Positions 41,479 through 52,171 of a DNA stretch of 64,000 nucleotides are shown here, piece by piece. This DNA is from Ramlibacter terrae (lineage in GTDB: Bacteria; Pseudomonadota; Gammaproteobacteria; Burkholderiales; Burkholderiaceae_C). The notes beneath the pieces were generated by a model. That model searched no databases, was not told the origin of the DNA, and worked only from the letters and a program-made list of their open reading frames with translations. Location: positions 4,774,001 through 4,838,000 of the forward strand of contig CP053418.1 in the NCBI GenBank assembly GCA_013127575.1. Direction: 5' to 3'. How positions within the stretch are numbered: the stretch's first letter is position 1; every line of letters starts with the position of its first letter. A program made the position numbers and the translations under genes.

Positions 41479-43054
41479 TTACTTCTTGACCGAGATCCAC
41501 TTGAAGGGCATGAAGTTGTCGGCGAGCTGGACCAGCTCCACCTTCTTCGACACGCCCCGGGCCAGCGACTGCTGGTGCAGCGGCAGGTGGCCGATGTCGG
41601 CCGTGTGCACGTCGAAGGCTTCCTTGATCATCGCGTTGCGCTTGGTCTTGTCGGTCTCCGACTGGATCGAGCGCGTCAGCTGGTCGAGCTTCTGGTTGCA
41701 GTAGCTGCCCGGGTTGAACTGGCCCGTGCCCTTGTCGTCCGGGCAGGCCATCAGCGCATTCAGCGCGTTGTGCGAGTCGTACGTGGTGGGCGTCCAGCCC
41801 AGCATGTAGAAGCTGGTGTCGCGGCGCAGGATCTTCGGGAAGTAGGTGCCCTTGGTCTCGGCGGCGAGGTTGATCTTGACGCCGATGCGCGAGAGGTTGG
41901 CGGCGACCGTCTGGCAGATCCGCGCGTCGTTGACGTAGCGGTCGTTCGGGCAGTTCATGGTCACTTCGAAGCCGTTCGGGTAGCCGGCTTCGGCCAGCAG
42001 CTTCTTGGCGCCTTCGGGGTCGTACGGCAGGCGCTTGTTCTGCGCGTCGGCGAAGCCGTTGATGCCGGGGCCGACCATCAGCGCGGTCGGCTTGGAGGCG
42101 CCGCGCATCACCGTCTTCTGGATGCCGTCGATGTCGATGGCCTGATAGAAGGCCTGGCGCACCTTCTTGTCCTTGAACGGGTTCTTGCCCTTGATGTTCG
42201 AATACTGCAGCTCGTCGCGCTTCTGGTCCATGCCCGGGAAGATCGTGCGCAGTTCCGGGCCGACCACGACCTTGGCGTTGGCCGAGCCGTTGATGCGCTC
42301 GATGTCCTGCACCGGCACCGGCTCCATGACGTCGACTTCGCCGGACAGCAGGGCGGCCACGCGGGTGGCGTCGCTGCTGATGGGGGTGAAGACCACCTCT
42401 TGCGCGTTGCCGTCGATCTTGCCCCAGTAGTTGCCGTTGCGGACGAACACGGTGCGCACGTTCGGCTGGCGCTCGCGTACGCGGTACGGGCCGGTGCCGT
42501 TGGCGCGGAACGAGGCGGCGTTCTCGATGCCCTTGCGGCGGTCCACCGGGCGCGTGGTTCGGTTGGTCTCGCACCACTTCTTGCTCATGATGAAGGTGGT
42601 CGAGAGCTGGTCGGGCAGGATGGGGAACGGCGCCTTGGTCTCGATGTCGACGGTGAAGTCGTTGACCTTGCGCACTTCCTTGATGTCGCTGGTGTTGCTC
42701 TTGAGGTCCGAGCCTTCGCCGGCCACGCGGGCCAGCGAGAAGACGACGTCGTCGGCGGTGAACGGGGTGCCGTCATGGAACTGCACGCCCTTGCGCAGTT
42801 CGAAGCGCCACACGGTGGGCGAGGTCTGCTTCCAAGAGGTGGCCAGGTTGGGTGCGAGGCTCAGGTCCTTGTTGCGGCCCACCAGCGGTTCGTAGACGTT
42901 GTTCGTCACGGAGAGCTGCAGCGACTCGTTCAGGGAGTGCGGGTCCAGCGACAGGGCGTCGTCCCTGGTTCGCGATGCGCACCGTCTGCGCTTGCGCGCC
43001 GGCGGCAACCGCGCCCAGCACGGCGGCGGCGATCAGGTGGGTCTTGAATGGCAT
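41479..43054 (-). CDS. dppA: peptide ABC transporter substrate-binding protein 1 (one frameshift)
   Basis: About 525 residues of the SBP_bac_5 family. The signal peptide starts MPFKTHLIAAAVLGAVAAGA. It contains LDPHSLNESLQLSVTNNVYE and the ligand-loop region KGVQFHDGTPFTADDVVFSL, and ends NFMPFKWISVKK. One G is missing near 42963 (ANQGDDALSLDPH). It captures peptides or similar compounds in the periplasm for DppBCDF. A second, distinct binding protein is encoded at the head of the same operon. Confidence 0.92.
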
Positions 43055-43108
43055 GGATGACTCCTCGTTGGATGGGTAGCGCTGGTTGGAACACGGGATG
43101 CGCCGCGC

Positions 43109-44333
43109 TCAGTGGCCCGGCAGCGGCATGGACTGCTCCACCAGGCCGGCGTGCAGCGCCGCGCCCGGGGAAGGATTTCGTCGTTGAAGTCGTAGCGGCT
43201 GTTGTGCAGCATGCAGCTGCCCTCACCGCCCTGCCCGATGCGCATGTAAGCGCCCGGTCTGGCCTGCAGCATGAAGGAGAAATCTTCGGCGCCCATGCTC
43301 GGCTCAAGGTCGCGCACGACGTGCTCGGCGCCCACGAGCGACTCGGCCACTTCGGCGGCGAACAGCGACTCGCGTTCGGTGTTGATGGTGGCCGGATAGA
43401 CGCGCTCGTAGTGCACGGTGGCGGTGGCGCCGAAGCCGAGCGCCACGGCGGTGCACAGCTCGTTCAGGCGGCGTTCCACCAGGTCCTGCACCTTGGGGCT
43501 GAAGGTGCGCACCGTGCCGACCAGCGTCGCCTTGCCGGGGACGACGCTGAAGGCGTGCAGGTCGCCGGCCTGCATCGCGCAGAGGCTGATGACGGCGTCG
43601 TCGAGCGGCCGCACGTTGCGCGAGACGATGCTCTGCACCGCCGTGATGATGTGGGCGGCGACAACCACCGGGTCGACCGTGAGGTACGCGTGCGCCCCGT
43701 GGCCGCCCTTGCCCGTGATCTCGATCGTCACGCGGTCGGCCGCCGCCATCATGGCGCCGGGCACGATGCCGATGCGACCCGGCTTGAGGCCCGGCCAGTT
43801 GTGCATGGCGTAGACCGCATCGACCGGGAAGCGCTGGAACAGCCCGTCCTCGATCATCGCCTTGGCGCCGGCGAAGCCTTCCTCGCCGGGCTGGAAGACC
43901 AGGATGGCGGTGCCGTCGAAGTTGCGTGTTTCGGCGAGGTAGCGCGCGGCGCCGATCAGCATGGCGACGTGGCCGTCGTGGCCGCAGCCGTGCATCATCC
44001 CGGCCTTGGCCGACTTCGAGGAAAGTCGTTGTGCTCGGTCATGGTCAGGGCGTCCATGTCGGCGCGCAGCCCGGTCATGCGGCCGGACGCCTGCGAGCGG
44101 CCGCGAATCACGCCGACCACGCCCGTCTTGCCGATGCCGGCGTGCACTTCGTCGACGCCGCACAGGCGCAGGGCTTCCCGGACGCGGGCGGCGGTGTAGA
44201 CCTCTTCGAAGCCGAGTTCGGGGTGCGCGTGCAGGTCGCGGCGCAGGGCCGTCAGCTCGGGATGGAACTGCGCGATGTGCGAGAAGGCGCGGCCGAGGCC
44301 GAGCAGCCGCGGGGTGTGGACGGGCGCGAGCAT
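43109..44333 (-). CDS. M20-family amidohydrolase, hippurate hydrolase type (frameshifted)
   Basis: About 408 residues. The metal-binding residues are visible: GLRADMDALTM (Asp), MMHGCGHDGHVAML (His), FQPGEEGFAGA (Glu-Glu) and GKGGHGAHAY. The C-terminal ligand lies in HNSRYDFNDEILP. Breaks lie near 44022 (FPSKSAKAG) and 43160 (ILPLGAALHAGLV, CCTGG). No signal peptide. Enzymes of this type hydrolyse N-acyl amino acids. Sitting between dppB and the binding-protein gene, with its ATG overlapping the dppB stop, it probably processes what the transporter imports. Confidence 0.88.
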
Positions 44334-45315
44334 CAATGGCCCCCCGCCGTGCTGCCCACGCGCAGCCGCGGATCGACCGCGAAGTACAGCAGGTCGACGA
44401 TCAGGTTGATCACGACGAAGATCAGCGCGATCAGGCACAGGTAGGCCGCCATCACGGGAATGTCGGCGAACGTCACGGCCTGGATGAACAGCAGGCCCAT
44501 GCCGGGCCACTGGAAGACCGTCTCGGTGATGATCGCGAAGGCGATCAGGCCGCCGAGCTGCAGGCCGGTGATGGTCATCACCGGCACCAGCGTGTTCTTG
44601 AGGGCGTGGCCGAAGTGGATGGCGCGGTTCGAGAGGCCGCGGGCGCGCGCGAACTTGATGTAGTCGGCGCGCAGCACTTCCAGCATCTCGGCGCGCACCA
44701 GCCGCATGATCAGCGTGAGCTGGAAGATGGCGAGCGTGATGGCGGGCAGCACGATGTGGTGCCAGCCCTTGGCCTTCAGCAGCCCGGTGGTCCACCAGCC
44801 GACCTGCACCGTCTCGCCGCGGCCGAAGCTGGGGAACCAGCCGAGCGTGACGGCGAAGACCAGGATCAGCAGGATGCCGATGAGGAAGGTCGGCAGCGAC
44901 ACGCCCAGCAGCGAGATGGTCATGAACACCTGCGACAGGAAGGTGCCGCGGCGCAAGGCCGCGTACACGCCCATCGGGATGCCCACCAGCAAGGCCAGCA
45001 GGGCAGCGACCAGCGCCAGTTCGAAAGTCGCGGGGAAGCGTTCGCCGATCAGGCGCGACACCTTGGCGCCACGGCGCAGGCTCAGGCCGAATTCGCCCTG
45101 GACCGCGTTGACGAGGAAATGCCCGAACTGGACGAAGAAGGGCTTGTCGAGCCCGAGGTCGGAGCGCAGTTCGCGGATCTGTTGCGGGGTGGCGTCCTGC
45201 CCGAGCAGGAACACGACGGGGTCGCCGACGTACTGGAACAGCAGGAAGGCGATGTACGCCACCGCGACCATGACGACCACGGCCGGATCAGGCGGCGCAG
45301 GATGAAAGCAAGCAT
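44333..45315 (-). CDS. dppB: peptide ABC transporter permease, DppB type (one frameshift)
   Basis: About 327 residues, six helices. The N terminus MLAFILRRLI continues, after repair near 45287 (ATCCGGCC as ATCCTGGCC), into LAVVVMVAVAYIAFLLFQYV. The motif GLDKPFFVQFGHFLVNAVQG is followed by the EAA loop YIKFARARGLSNRAIHFGHA and NTLVPVMTITGLQLG. The C terminus is DPRLRVGSTAGGH. It follows the first binding-protein gene after 114 bases and is coupled to the M20 gene. Confidence 0.92.
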
Positions 45316-45400
45316 TCGATAGGGGGCGCGGGAGGTCTGGACGACTCTAGCAGAGCAAGCGTCGTGCCGACACCGGGGTTTCCTTTAGGCTTAAACGATC

Positions 45401-45422
45401 GGGCGCGGCCGGGGCCGCGCCC
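45401..45422 (-). other. GC-rich hairpin between binding-protein gene 2 and dppB
   Basis: GGGCGCGGCC / GGCCGCGCCC around two G, a perfect ten-base stem starting eight bases after the binding-protein stop. No U tract follows. Such hairpins after the binding-protein gene commonly protect its mRNA so that more binding protein than permease is made. Confidence 0.6.
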
Positions 45423-45429
45423 TCCCCGG

Positions 45430-47010
45430 TCAGTTCACCTTGATGAGGCGCCAGTCGAGCCGGTTGTCGGCGCGGTGCACCACGTCGACGTTCTTTTTCA
45501 TCGCCCGGGGGATGATCTGGTTGTGCAGCGGCAGGTGCGACACCGTGTCGTTGCTCAGCTGCAGCCCTTCGGTCAGGAAGCGGTTGCGCACCGGCAGGTC
45601 GGTTTCGACCTTGACGCGGTCCACCACGACGTCCATCCGCTGGTTGCTGTAGCGGCCCATGTTGTAGTTGCCGTCGCCGCCCTGCCCGATGGTGCGCGTG
45701 AGCGACTGCAGGCTGTAGAGCGCGTCGAAGGTCGGCACGCCCCAGCCCAGCATGTAGATGCTGGCTTCGTGGCGCTGGATCATCGGGAAGTACGTCACCA
45801 GCGGCAGCGTGCGCAGCTTGGCCTTGACGCCGATGCGCGACCACATCGCCGTCACCGCCTGGCAGATTTCCTCGTCGTTGATGTAGCGGTTGTTCGGGCA
45901 GGCGAAGTCCACCTCGAAGCCCTGCGGGTAGCCGGCTTCGGCCAGCAGCTTCTTGGCGCCTTCGACGTCCAGCGGCAGCCGCTTGTGCACGCCTTCGGTC
46001 CAGCCGTTCACCCGGGGCGCCACGATGGTGCCGGTGGGCTGGCTCAGGCCGCGCATCGTCACCTTCTGGATCGCGTCGATGTCGATCGACTGGTACAGCG
46101 CGCGCCGCACCTTCACGTCCTTCAGCGGGTTCCTGCCCTTGATGTTGGAGCCGGGCAGTTCGTCGCGGAACTGGTCCATGCCGAAGAAGATGGTGCGGTT
46201 CTCGACGCCGTCGATCACCTTCAGGTTCGGGTTGGCGCGCATGCGGGCGGGTCGTTCGGGCTCGGGTCGAGCACGAAGTCGACTTCACCGGAGAGCAGCG
46301 CCGCCACGCGGGTCGCTTCCGCCTTGATCGGCGTGTAGACGATCTCGGTGACGTTGGAATCGTTCTTGCCCCAGTAGTTGGGATTGCGCACCATCACCAG
46401 CTTCTGGTCGGGCTGCCACTCCTTGACCATGAACTGGCCGGTGCCCATCGCATTGCGGTGCGCGAAAGTCTCGTCCTTGGTGCGGATGTCCTTGGCTTCG
46501 ACCGAACGGTTCTTCTCCGCCCAGGCCTTGCTCATGATGCGCAGTTCGGTCAACTGGTTGAGCAGCACCGGATTGGGGCCCTTCATCATGAAGTCGACGG
46601 TGTTGTCGTTGACCTTCACGACGCGGTCGATGCCCTGCGTGTAGACGGCGTAGTTCGACGTCTTGCCCATCGCGCGCATGATCGAGAAGACGACGTCGTC
46701 GGCGGTCATGGGCGAGCCATCGCTGAACTTCACGCCGGTGCGCAGCGTGAACCGCACCACGGGTGGGAGAGACTTCGCGCCAGCTGGTGGCGAGCTGGGG
46801 TTCGGGCTTGAAGGTCTGGCTGTTGTAGTAGACGAGGGCGTCGTACACCGCGGCATGCACGCCGTTGCCGAGCGCGTTGTTCTGCGAGTGGATGTCCAGC
46901 GTGGGGATGTCGCTGGCGCTGCTCCACTTAAACGGCTTGGCCTGCACCGCGGGCGCCGCGGCGAGGGCGACCGCGGTGGCGGCGGCCAGCAGTGCGAACT
47001 TGTATTTCAT
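45430..47010 (-). CDS. peptide ABC transporter substrate-binding protein 2 (frameshifted)
   Basis: About 527 residues of the SBP_bac_5 family, first gene of the peptide operon. The signal peptide starts MKYKFALLAAATAVALAAAP. The family region is LRTGVKFSDGSPMTADDVVF, with CPNNRYINDEEICQAV in the second lobe and the end NRLDWRLIKVN. Breaks lie near 46755 and 46252. It shares only moderate similarity with the second binding protein at 41479-43054, so they probably have different ligand preferences and use one permease. Confidence 0.9.
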
Positions 47011-47066
47011 CTCTTGACCTCGTTGTCTGGAAGAACGCCGAATATGCAGCAGCCGTGCCAGCGGGG

Positions 47067-47850
47067 TCAAAAGGGGTTTCCCGGGCGTTGTCGCGCGTCG
47101 GACTCGGGCGCGACGAAGCGCACCGGGCCGTACCGAGCCCGCGCCTTCGCCCGCGTGTTGTCGCTGTCGGTCATGATCCCGACGCCCACCAGCGCGCCGG
47201 GCGCCTCGCCGAAGGCACGCACGTAATCGGCGCGCACGTCGCGCTCGTATTCGAGCCATTGGCCGAGGCGTTGCGGCCCCGACTCCACCACCAGCTTGCG
47301 GATGCGGCTGGTGCGCGTGCTCGGGAGCACCGTGCCGGGCGCGCGCTTGCTGCTCCACACGTACATCAGCGTGGCGTAGGGCAGTTCCTCGCCCACGACG
47401 GCCCGGCTCAGTTCGGACAGCGCCGCGTCGCGCGCGGAGAAGCGGGAGCGGTCGCCGTCGAAGACGAGCACCACGCGCACGGCGGCATCGGCCTTGTCGC
47501 GCTGGAGCAGGTCGGCCTCGCTCATCAGCGCGGGCACTTTCCAGGAAGCGCACCAGCCCGAGCTGCTCGGGCTCCGTGCGCAGCGCCTGCCGCAGCATGC
47601 TGGCGGAAGCGTCGGCGCGCACCGCCACGGCGTCGCGGCCGTCGATGCGCACATATTCGAAAGAGGTCGGCGTCTTGCCGGGAAACACCTGGTGGGACCA
47701 GCGGGCCGCGGGCGCGCCCGACTGCGCCGCCCGGGGCGAGTCGGCGATGGTGACGGAACTGTCACCGCCAGGCGGCGGCGTTGCGCAACCGGCCACCAGC
47801 ACGGCCGCCGCCAGCAGGGCCGCCAGCCGGCGCAGGGAAGAAGAGTTCAT
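47067..47850 (-). CDS. DUF3047 lipoprotein (one frameshift)
   Basis: About 261 residues. The lipoprotein signal is MNSSSLRRLAALLAAAVLVA with lipobox VAGC, then a DUF3047 domain: PTSFEYVRIDGRDAVAVRAD, VVLVFDGDRSRFSARDAAL, YATLMYVWSSKRAPGTVLPS and ADYVRAFGEAPGALVGVGIM. A break near 47540 lies at TTCCTGGAAAGTG; two added bases give VRFSWKVPALM. Function unknown; probably an outer-membrane lipoprotein. It lies 56 bases upstream of the peptide operon on the same strand. Confidence 0.82.
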
Positions 47851-47864
47851 GGGGCGAGTAGACG

Positions 47865-47890
47865 TAAAAAAGCCGCCCGAAGGCGGCTTT
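47865..47890. terminator. intrinsic terminator between porin and DUF3047 gene
   Basis: Seven-base stem AGCCGCC / GGCGGCT with loop CGAA (47871-47877 and 47882-47888). Six A on the left serve as the U tract for the minus-strand porin transcript. It lies about 40 bases after the porin stop. Confidence 0.8.
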
Positions 47891-47932
47891 CAAGTTTCTT
47901 TTTTTCTGCACTGGCCGAGGCCAGTTCGAAAA

Positions 47933-49007
47933 TTAGAAGCTGTGGCGCAGGCCGATGTCCGGCCGGAGGACGAGTTGCCCGGCCGGTCACGGAACCGTTC
48001 AGAGCGGTGGCCGAGTTGCGGTTGCGCACGGTAGCCCGGTGGTGTACACGGCGGTACGCTTGGACAGGTTGTGCACGTAGCCCAGAGCGACCTTTTGGGT
48101 GCGCGGGTTCGGGCCGGCTTGCTCGACCGGGTAACGCGAGTAGGCGACACGGATTTCGCCAGCGCCGACCGGCACCAGGGCACCGATCAACCAGCCGCGG
48201 CCGTCGGCGTTGGTGGCGTCGTTGCCATCACGCGAGAACTGACCCATGATGCGGGCCATGCCGAAGTCCCACTGACCAGCGATGTTGTTCTGGGTCACGT
48301 CGCCGGCAGCGTACTCGGTGCGGCTCAGAGCCGGGCCACGTTGAACGGGCCTTGAGCGAAGCCAACACGCAGGCCCATGCCGGTGCCGTCGTCTTCGGTG
48401 ACAGCGTTGGACAGCTGCTCGCCGGTGTAGTACTGGAACTGGCCGTAGAAGCCGCCAGGCGCGCCGGCAGGAAGTAGCCGATGCTGTTGGAGGCACGGAC
48501 AGCCGTCGGGCCAACCAGGCCGCTAACGGAAGCCAGCTGGGTGGTGCCCACGCCGTTGAAGCCGAACGGATCGAAGACCGTCAGGTTCCAGAATTGCGGG
48601 GTGTAGTCACGGCCGAGGCGCAGTTCGCCCCAGTTGCCGGCCAGGCTGACGGTGGAACGACGGTTGAACGTCAGACCTTGCGAGCCGGGGGCAACAGTGC
48701 CGGGAGCCGGGCCGCCGATGCCGGCGCCGGAGTTGTTGATGTTGCTGGCGGCGCCGGTGCCGTCATCGTTGTTCACGCCGGCTTCGAGCCAGAAGGAGGC
48801 AGACATGCCGCCACCCAGGTCTTCGGTGCCGCGGAAACCCAGACGCGAGCTGTTGTAGCCGGAGTTGCCCAGCGCAAAGCGGTCGGCGGTGGAGCCACGG
48901 CCCCACTGCAGGGTGGCATCAACGATACCGAACAGGGTGACCGACGACTGGGCGGAAGCCGCACCCGCGGCGGCCATCACGGCCAGCGCAATCAGGGACT
49001 TTTTCAT
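47933..49007 (-). CDS. gram-negative porin (frameshifted)
   Basis: About 359 residues of the beta-proteobacterial general porin family (Omp32-like). The signal peptide is MKKSLIALAVMAAAGAASAQ and the mature start SSVTLFGIVDATLQWGRG; the L3 region motif SRLGFRGTEDLGGGMSASFW and FNRRSTVSLAGNWGELRLGR are typical. The last strand should read DIGLRHSF with a C-terminal phenylalanine, recognised by the BAM complex. Breaks lie near 48478, 48332, 48028 and 47965-47990. A good GGAGAAA ribosome site precedes the ATG at 49007. Trimeric 16-strand channel, weakly anion-selective in relatives. Confidence 0.92.
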
Positions 49008-49328
49008 GCAAGTTTCTCCAAGGTTAAACATAGGGCTCCGGTACGAATGGAAACCAGAATGCAGGCACGTTCTGACAACCACCGGATCCCCGGGCCAACC
49101 TCCTTTTGGGAAGTTGTCCGCTATTCCACCAGAGCGCCCCCCGCCACGCAAAGTATTTAGCCCGGCGCACGCCGTTTCGTTGCACGTGGACAACAAGGCG
49201 GCCAAGGCTGAGTTCCCCCACGCAACAACAAAGCTTGTCGTTTCGCATGACAAAAACGTCACGGGCGGAACCGCTCGTCCGCTCCCGGCGGTCGCCGGTG
49301 GCGAGCGGCGCGCTCGTACACTTTGCCG
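49008..49328. other. 321-bp intergenic region between porin and coq7
   Basis: No gene is seen on either strand. It is less GC-rich near 49200-49260 and must hold the divergent porin and coq7 promoters. I could not assign -35/-10 elements with confidence; TAAATACTT on the minus strand near 49155 is a possible porin -10. Confidence 0.5.
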
Positions 49329-49943
49329 ATGGACCGCCTCATCGGCGCCCTCGACGGCGCATTACGCACACTTTTTCTACGCCTCGCGCCAGCCGCGCCT
49401 GCCCGGTCGTGCCCGCCGACGACACCCACGGGGGCCGACGAACGCCGCCATGCGGCCGCGCTGATGCGGGTCAACCACGTGGGTGAAGTGTGCGCGCAGG
49501 CGCTTTACACGGCCCAGGCGATGGCGACCAGCGACAGCGCGTTGCGGGCGAAGATGGAGCGGGCGGCGCGGGAGGAAACCGACCACCTGGCGTGGACCAG
49601 ATCGCGGCTGGACGAGCTCGGCGCGCGGCCGTCGCTGCTCAATCCGCTCTGGTACGCCGGGGCCTTCGGGCTGGGGCTGGTCGCCGGGCGTTTCGGCGAT
49701 CCGGTCAGCCTCGGCTTCGTGGTGGAAACCGAGCGGCAGGTGGAAGCCCACCTGCAGGGTCACCTCGAGCGGTTGCCCGCCGGCGACCACGCCTCACGCG
49801 CCATCGTCGCGCAGATGAAGGACGACGAGGCGGCGCACGCGCTGGCCGCGCAGCAGGAAGGCGCGGTCGAACTCCCCGGCCCCGTGAAGGCGGCGATGCG
49901 CGCCGCGGCGAAGGTCATGACGACCACCGCCCACTACGTCTGA
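49329..49943 (+). CDS. coq7: demethoxyubiquinone hydroxylase (Coq7)
   Basis: Complete, 204 residues. Four-helix carboxylate-bridged di-iron enzyme that hydroxylates 2-polyprenyl-3-methyl-6-methoxy-benzoquinol in ubiquinone synthesis. Ligand motifs are visible: MRVNHVGEVCAQALY (E in the first helix), REETDHLAW (ExxH), SLGFVVETERQVEAHL (E) and MKDDEAAHA (ExxxH). The ATG at 49329 gives MDRLIGALDGALRTLF. Intact. Monocistronic, divergent from the porin; its stop overlaps the convergent OsmC gene by ten bases. Confidence 0.95.
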   Translation: MDRLIGALDGALRTLFLRLAPAAPARSCPPTTPTGADERRHAAALMRVNHVGEVCAQALYTAQAMATSDSALRAKMERAAREETDHLAWTRSRLDELGARPSLLNPLWYAGAFGLGLVAGRFGDPVSLGFVVETERQVEAHLQGHLERLPAGDHASRAIVAQMKDDEAAHALAAQQEGAVELPGPVKAAMRAAAKVMTTTAHYV

Positions 49944-50395
49944 GGCGAGGCGCCGTCCTCGACCAGGTCGAAACTGGTCGTCATCTTCGCGGTGTGCGCC
50001 AGCATCGCGCTCGCCGAACAGTACTTCTCGTGGCTCATCGCGATCGCGCGCTCGACCGCGGCGGGCGGCAGCTTGCGGCCCGTGACGGTGAAGTGCATGT
50101 GGATCGCGGTGAAGACCTTCGGGTCCGTCGGCGCGCGCTCGGCGCTCAGCTTGACGGAACATCCGCGCACTTCGTGGCGGCCGCGCTTGAGGATCAGCAC
50201 CACGTCGTAGGCCGTGCAGCCGCCCGTGCCCGCCAGCACCGTTTCCATGGGGCGCGGCGCCAGGTTGCGTCCGCCGTTCTCGGGCCGCGCCTCGTCGGGC
50301 GCGCCGTCCATCACCAGCACATGCCCGCTGCCCGTCTCCGCCAGAAACCCATACCCGAACGCGCGCCCGTCGCGCCCGTCCACGTCACCGTGCAT
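49934..50395 (-). CDS. OsmC/Ohr family protein (YhfA-like)
   Basis: Complete, 153 residues from the ATG at 50395 (MHGDVDGRDGRAFGYGFLAE). The alpha/beta OsmC fold with the two peroxidatic cysteines in GTGGCTAYDV and MSHEKYCSASAML; GGRNLAPRPMETVLAG is characteristic of the YhfA subgroup. Possibly thiol-dependent reduction of organic peroxides, but YhfA-like members are poorly characterised. Intact. Confidence 0.88.
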   Translation of the reverse strand: MHGDVDGRDGRAFGYGFLAETGSGHVLVMDGAPDEARPENGGRNLAPRPMETVLAGTGGCTAYDVVLILKRGRHEVRGCSVKLSAERAPTDPKVFTAIHMHFTVTGRKLPPAAVERAIAMSHEKYCSASAMLAHTAKMTTSFDLVEDGASPQT

Positions 50396-50470
50396 TCCAT
50401 CCTTGTTCCTTCGCCGAACGGCCGATTGCCAACTAATTCCGCGCGCCTCGTGTGCCCTGCGCAACAGGGG

Positions 50471-50501
50471 TTGTGCATTGCAGCAAATTGCGGGATATAC
50501 T
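50471..50501 (+). promoter_or_regulatory. predicted promoter for the ilvA-upstream RNA
   Basis: A clear -10 TATACT at 50496-50501, with a weaker -35 TTGTGC at 50471-50476 (19-base spacing). The expected start is near 50508, immediately before the structured RNA. Confidence 0.5.
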
Positions 50502-50507
50502 GGCCGC

Positions 50508-50599
50508 AAGCATAGCGATTTCGCTACGCACCCATTGTCTCCTCCACCCTCTGAAAAGGTGGATTTAGCCCCCGGATCGCAAGGCCCGGGGGCTTTTTT
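50508..50599 (+). ncRNA. candidate small RNA (or ilvA leader) between osmC and ilvA
   Basis: About 92 bases with three stem-loops. TAGCG/CGCTA forms the first hairpin (50513-50526). An open stretch CAUUGUCUCCU follows, then TCCACC/GGTGGA (50542-50562) and the terminator AGCCCCCGG/CCGGGGGCT with six U. CUCCUCC before the second stem can pair with Shine-Dalgarno sequences. The terminator ends 24 bases before the ilvA ATG, so ilvA is either expressed by read-through (attenuation) or from another start. No leader peptide with isoleucine, valine or threonine codons is seen, which argues against classical ilv attenuation. Confidence 0.55.
50568..50599 (+). terminator. intrinsic terminator upstream of ilvA
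   Basis: Perfect nine-base stem AGCCCCCGG / CCGGGGGCT separated by ten bases and followed by TTTTTT. Strong, and placed in front of ilvA rather than after a protein gene. Confidence 0.88.
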
Positions 50600-50622
50600 C
50601 GCTTCGCTATGATTCCCGAAGC

Positions 50623-52166
50623 ATGAAAAAGCACCTGCAGCCGGACGACTATCTCAAGAAGATCCTGACCGCCCGCGTCTACGACGTGGCGGTCGAATCG
50701 GCCCGGAGCCGGCGCGCAACCTGAGCCGGCGGCTGCACAACAAGGTGCTGCTCAAGCGCGAAGACCAGCAGGCGGTGTTCAGCTTCAAGCTGCGCGGGGC
50801 GTACAACAAGATGGCGCACCTGAGCCCCGAGCAACTCAAGGCGGGCGTGATCTGCGCCTCGGCCGGCAACCACGCGCAGGGCGTCGCGATGTCGGCGCAC
50901 AAGCTCGGCAGCCGCGCGGTGATCGTGATGCCGACCACCACGCCGCAGCTGAAGATCGACGCCGTCAAGGGCCTCGGCGGCGAGGTCGTGCTGTTCGGCG
51001 ACAGCTACTCCGACGCCTACACCCACGCCGTCACTCTCGCCGAGCAGCAGCAGCTCACCTTCGTGCACCCGTTCGACGATCCCGACGTGATCGCCGGCCG
51101 GGGCACCATCGCCATGGAGATCCTGCGCCAGCACCGGGGGCCCATCGACGCGGTGTTCGTCGCGATCGGCGGCGGCGGCCTGATTTCCGGCGTCGCGAGC
51201 TACATCAAGGCGGTGCGTCCCGAGATCAAGGTGATCGGCGTGCAGATGAGCGACTCCGACGCCATGGCCCGGTCCATCGAGGCGAACAAGCGCGTGACGC
51301 TGGCCGACGTGGGCCTGTTCTCCGACGGCACCGCCGTCAAGCTGGTCGGCGAGGAAACCTTCCGCCTGGCGCGCGAACTGGTCGACGAATTCATGCTGGT
51401 CGACACCGACGCGGTCTGCGCCGGCATCAAGGACGTGTTCGTCGATACGCGCAGCATCGTCGAGCCGGCCGGCGCGCTGGCCGTGGCCGCCATCAAGCAG
51501 TACGTCGCCGAGAAGAAGACGCGCGGCGAGACCTACGTGGCCATCCTGTGCGGCGCCAACATGAACTTCGACCGCCTGCGCTTCGTCGCCGAGCGGGCCG
51601 AGGTGGGCGAGGAGCGCGAAGGCCTGTTCGCCGTGACGATCCCCGAGGAGCGCGGCAGCTTCCGCCGCTTCTGCGAGCTGGTCGGGACGCTGCCCGGCGG
51701 GCCGCGCAACGTCACGGAATTCAACTACCGCATCAGCGACGCGTCGAAGGCGCACGTGTTCGTCGGCCCGGCCACGCACGGCAAGGGCGAAACGCCGCGC
51801 ATCGCCGCCAACTTCACCCGCAACGGGTTCGAGACGCTCGACCTCACGCACGACGAGCTGGCCAAGGAGCACGTGCGGCACATGGTGGGCGGCCACTCGC
51901 CGCTGGCCAACGACGAACGCCTGCTGCGCTTCGTCTTCCCCGAGCGGCCGGGCGCGCTGATGAAGTTCCTCTCGGCCATGCGGCCCAACTGGAACATCTC
52001 GCTGTTCCACTACCGCAACCGGGGCGCCGACTACGGCCGCATCCTCGTCGGCATGCAGGTGCCGAAGGAGGAGGACAAGGCGTTCAAGTCCTTCCCGGAA
52101 GGGCTCGGCTATCCGTACGTCGAGGAGACGGCCAACCCGGTGTACCGGCTCTTCCTGCGCGCCTGA
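50623..52166 (+). CDS. ilvA: threonine ammonia-lyase, biosynthetic (one frameshift)
   Basis: About 514 residues; deaminates threonine to 2-oxobutanoate, first committed step to isoleucine. The PLP lysine lies in VFSFKLRGAYNKM and the glycine-rich phosphate loop in VAIGGGGLISG. Two C-terminal ACT-like regulatory repeats (EERGSFRRFCELVG and RPGALMKFLSAM) give isoleucine feedback control, and GPRNVTEFNYR is the family hallmark. One T is missing near 50703 (GCCCGGAG for GCCCTGGAG), giving ESALEPARNL. It follows a terminator-bearing leader. Confidence 0.95.
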
Positions 52167-52171
52167 CCGCC

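Noticed and set aside
40741..43047. A 768-codon plus-strand open frame over dppC and dppA
   Set aside because: Antisense shadow of two clear ABC genes; rich in His, Asp, Arg and Val with no domain.
45401..45422. Hairpin after binding-protein gene 2 as an operon terminator
   Set aside because: It lacks a U tract and the downstream genes clearly belong to the same transporter; mRNA protection is likelier.
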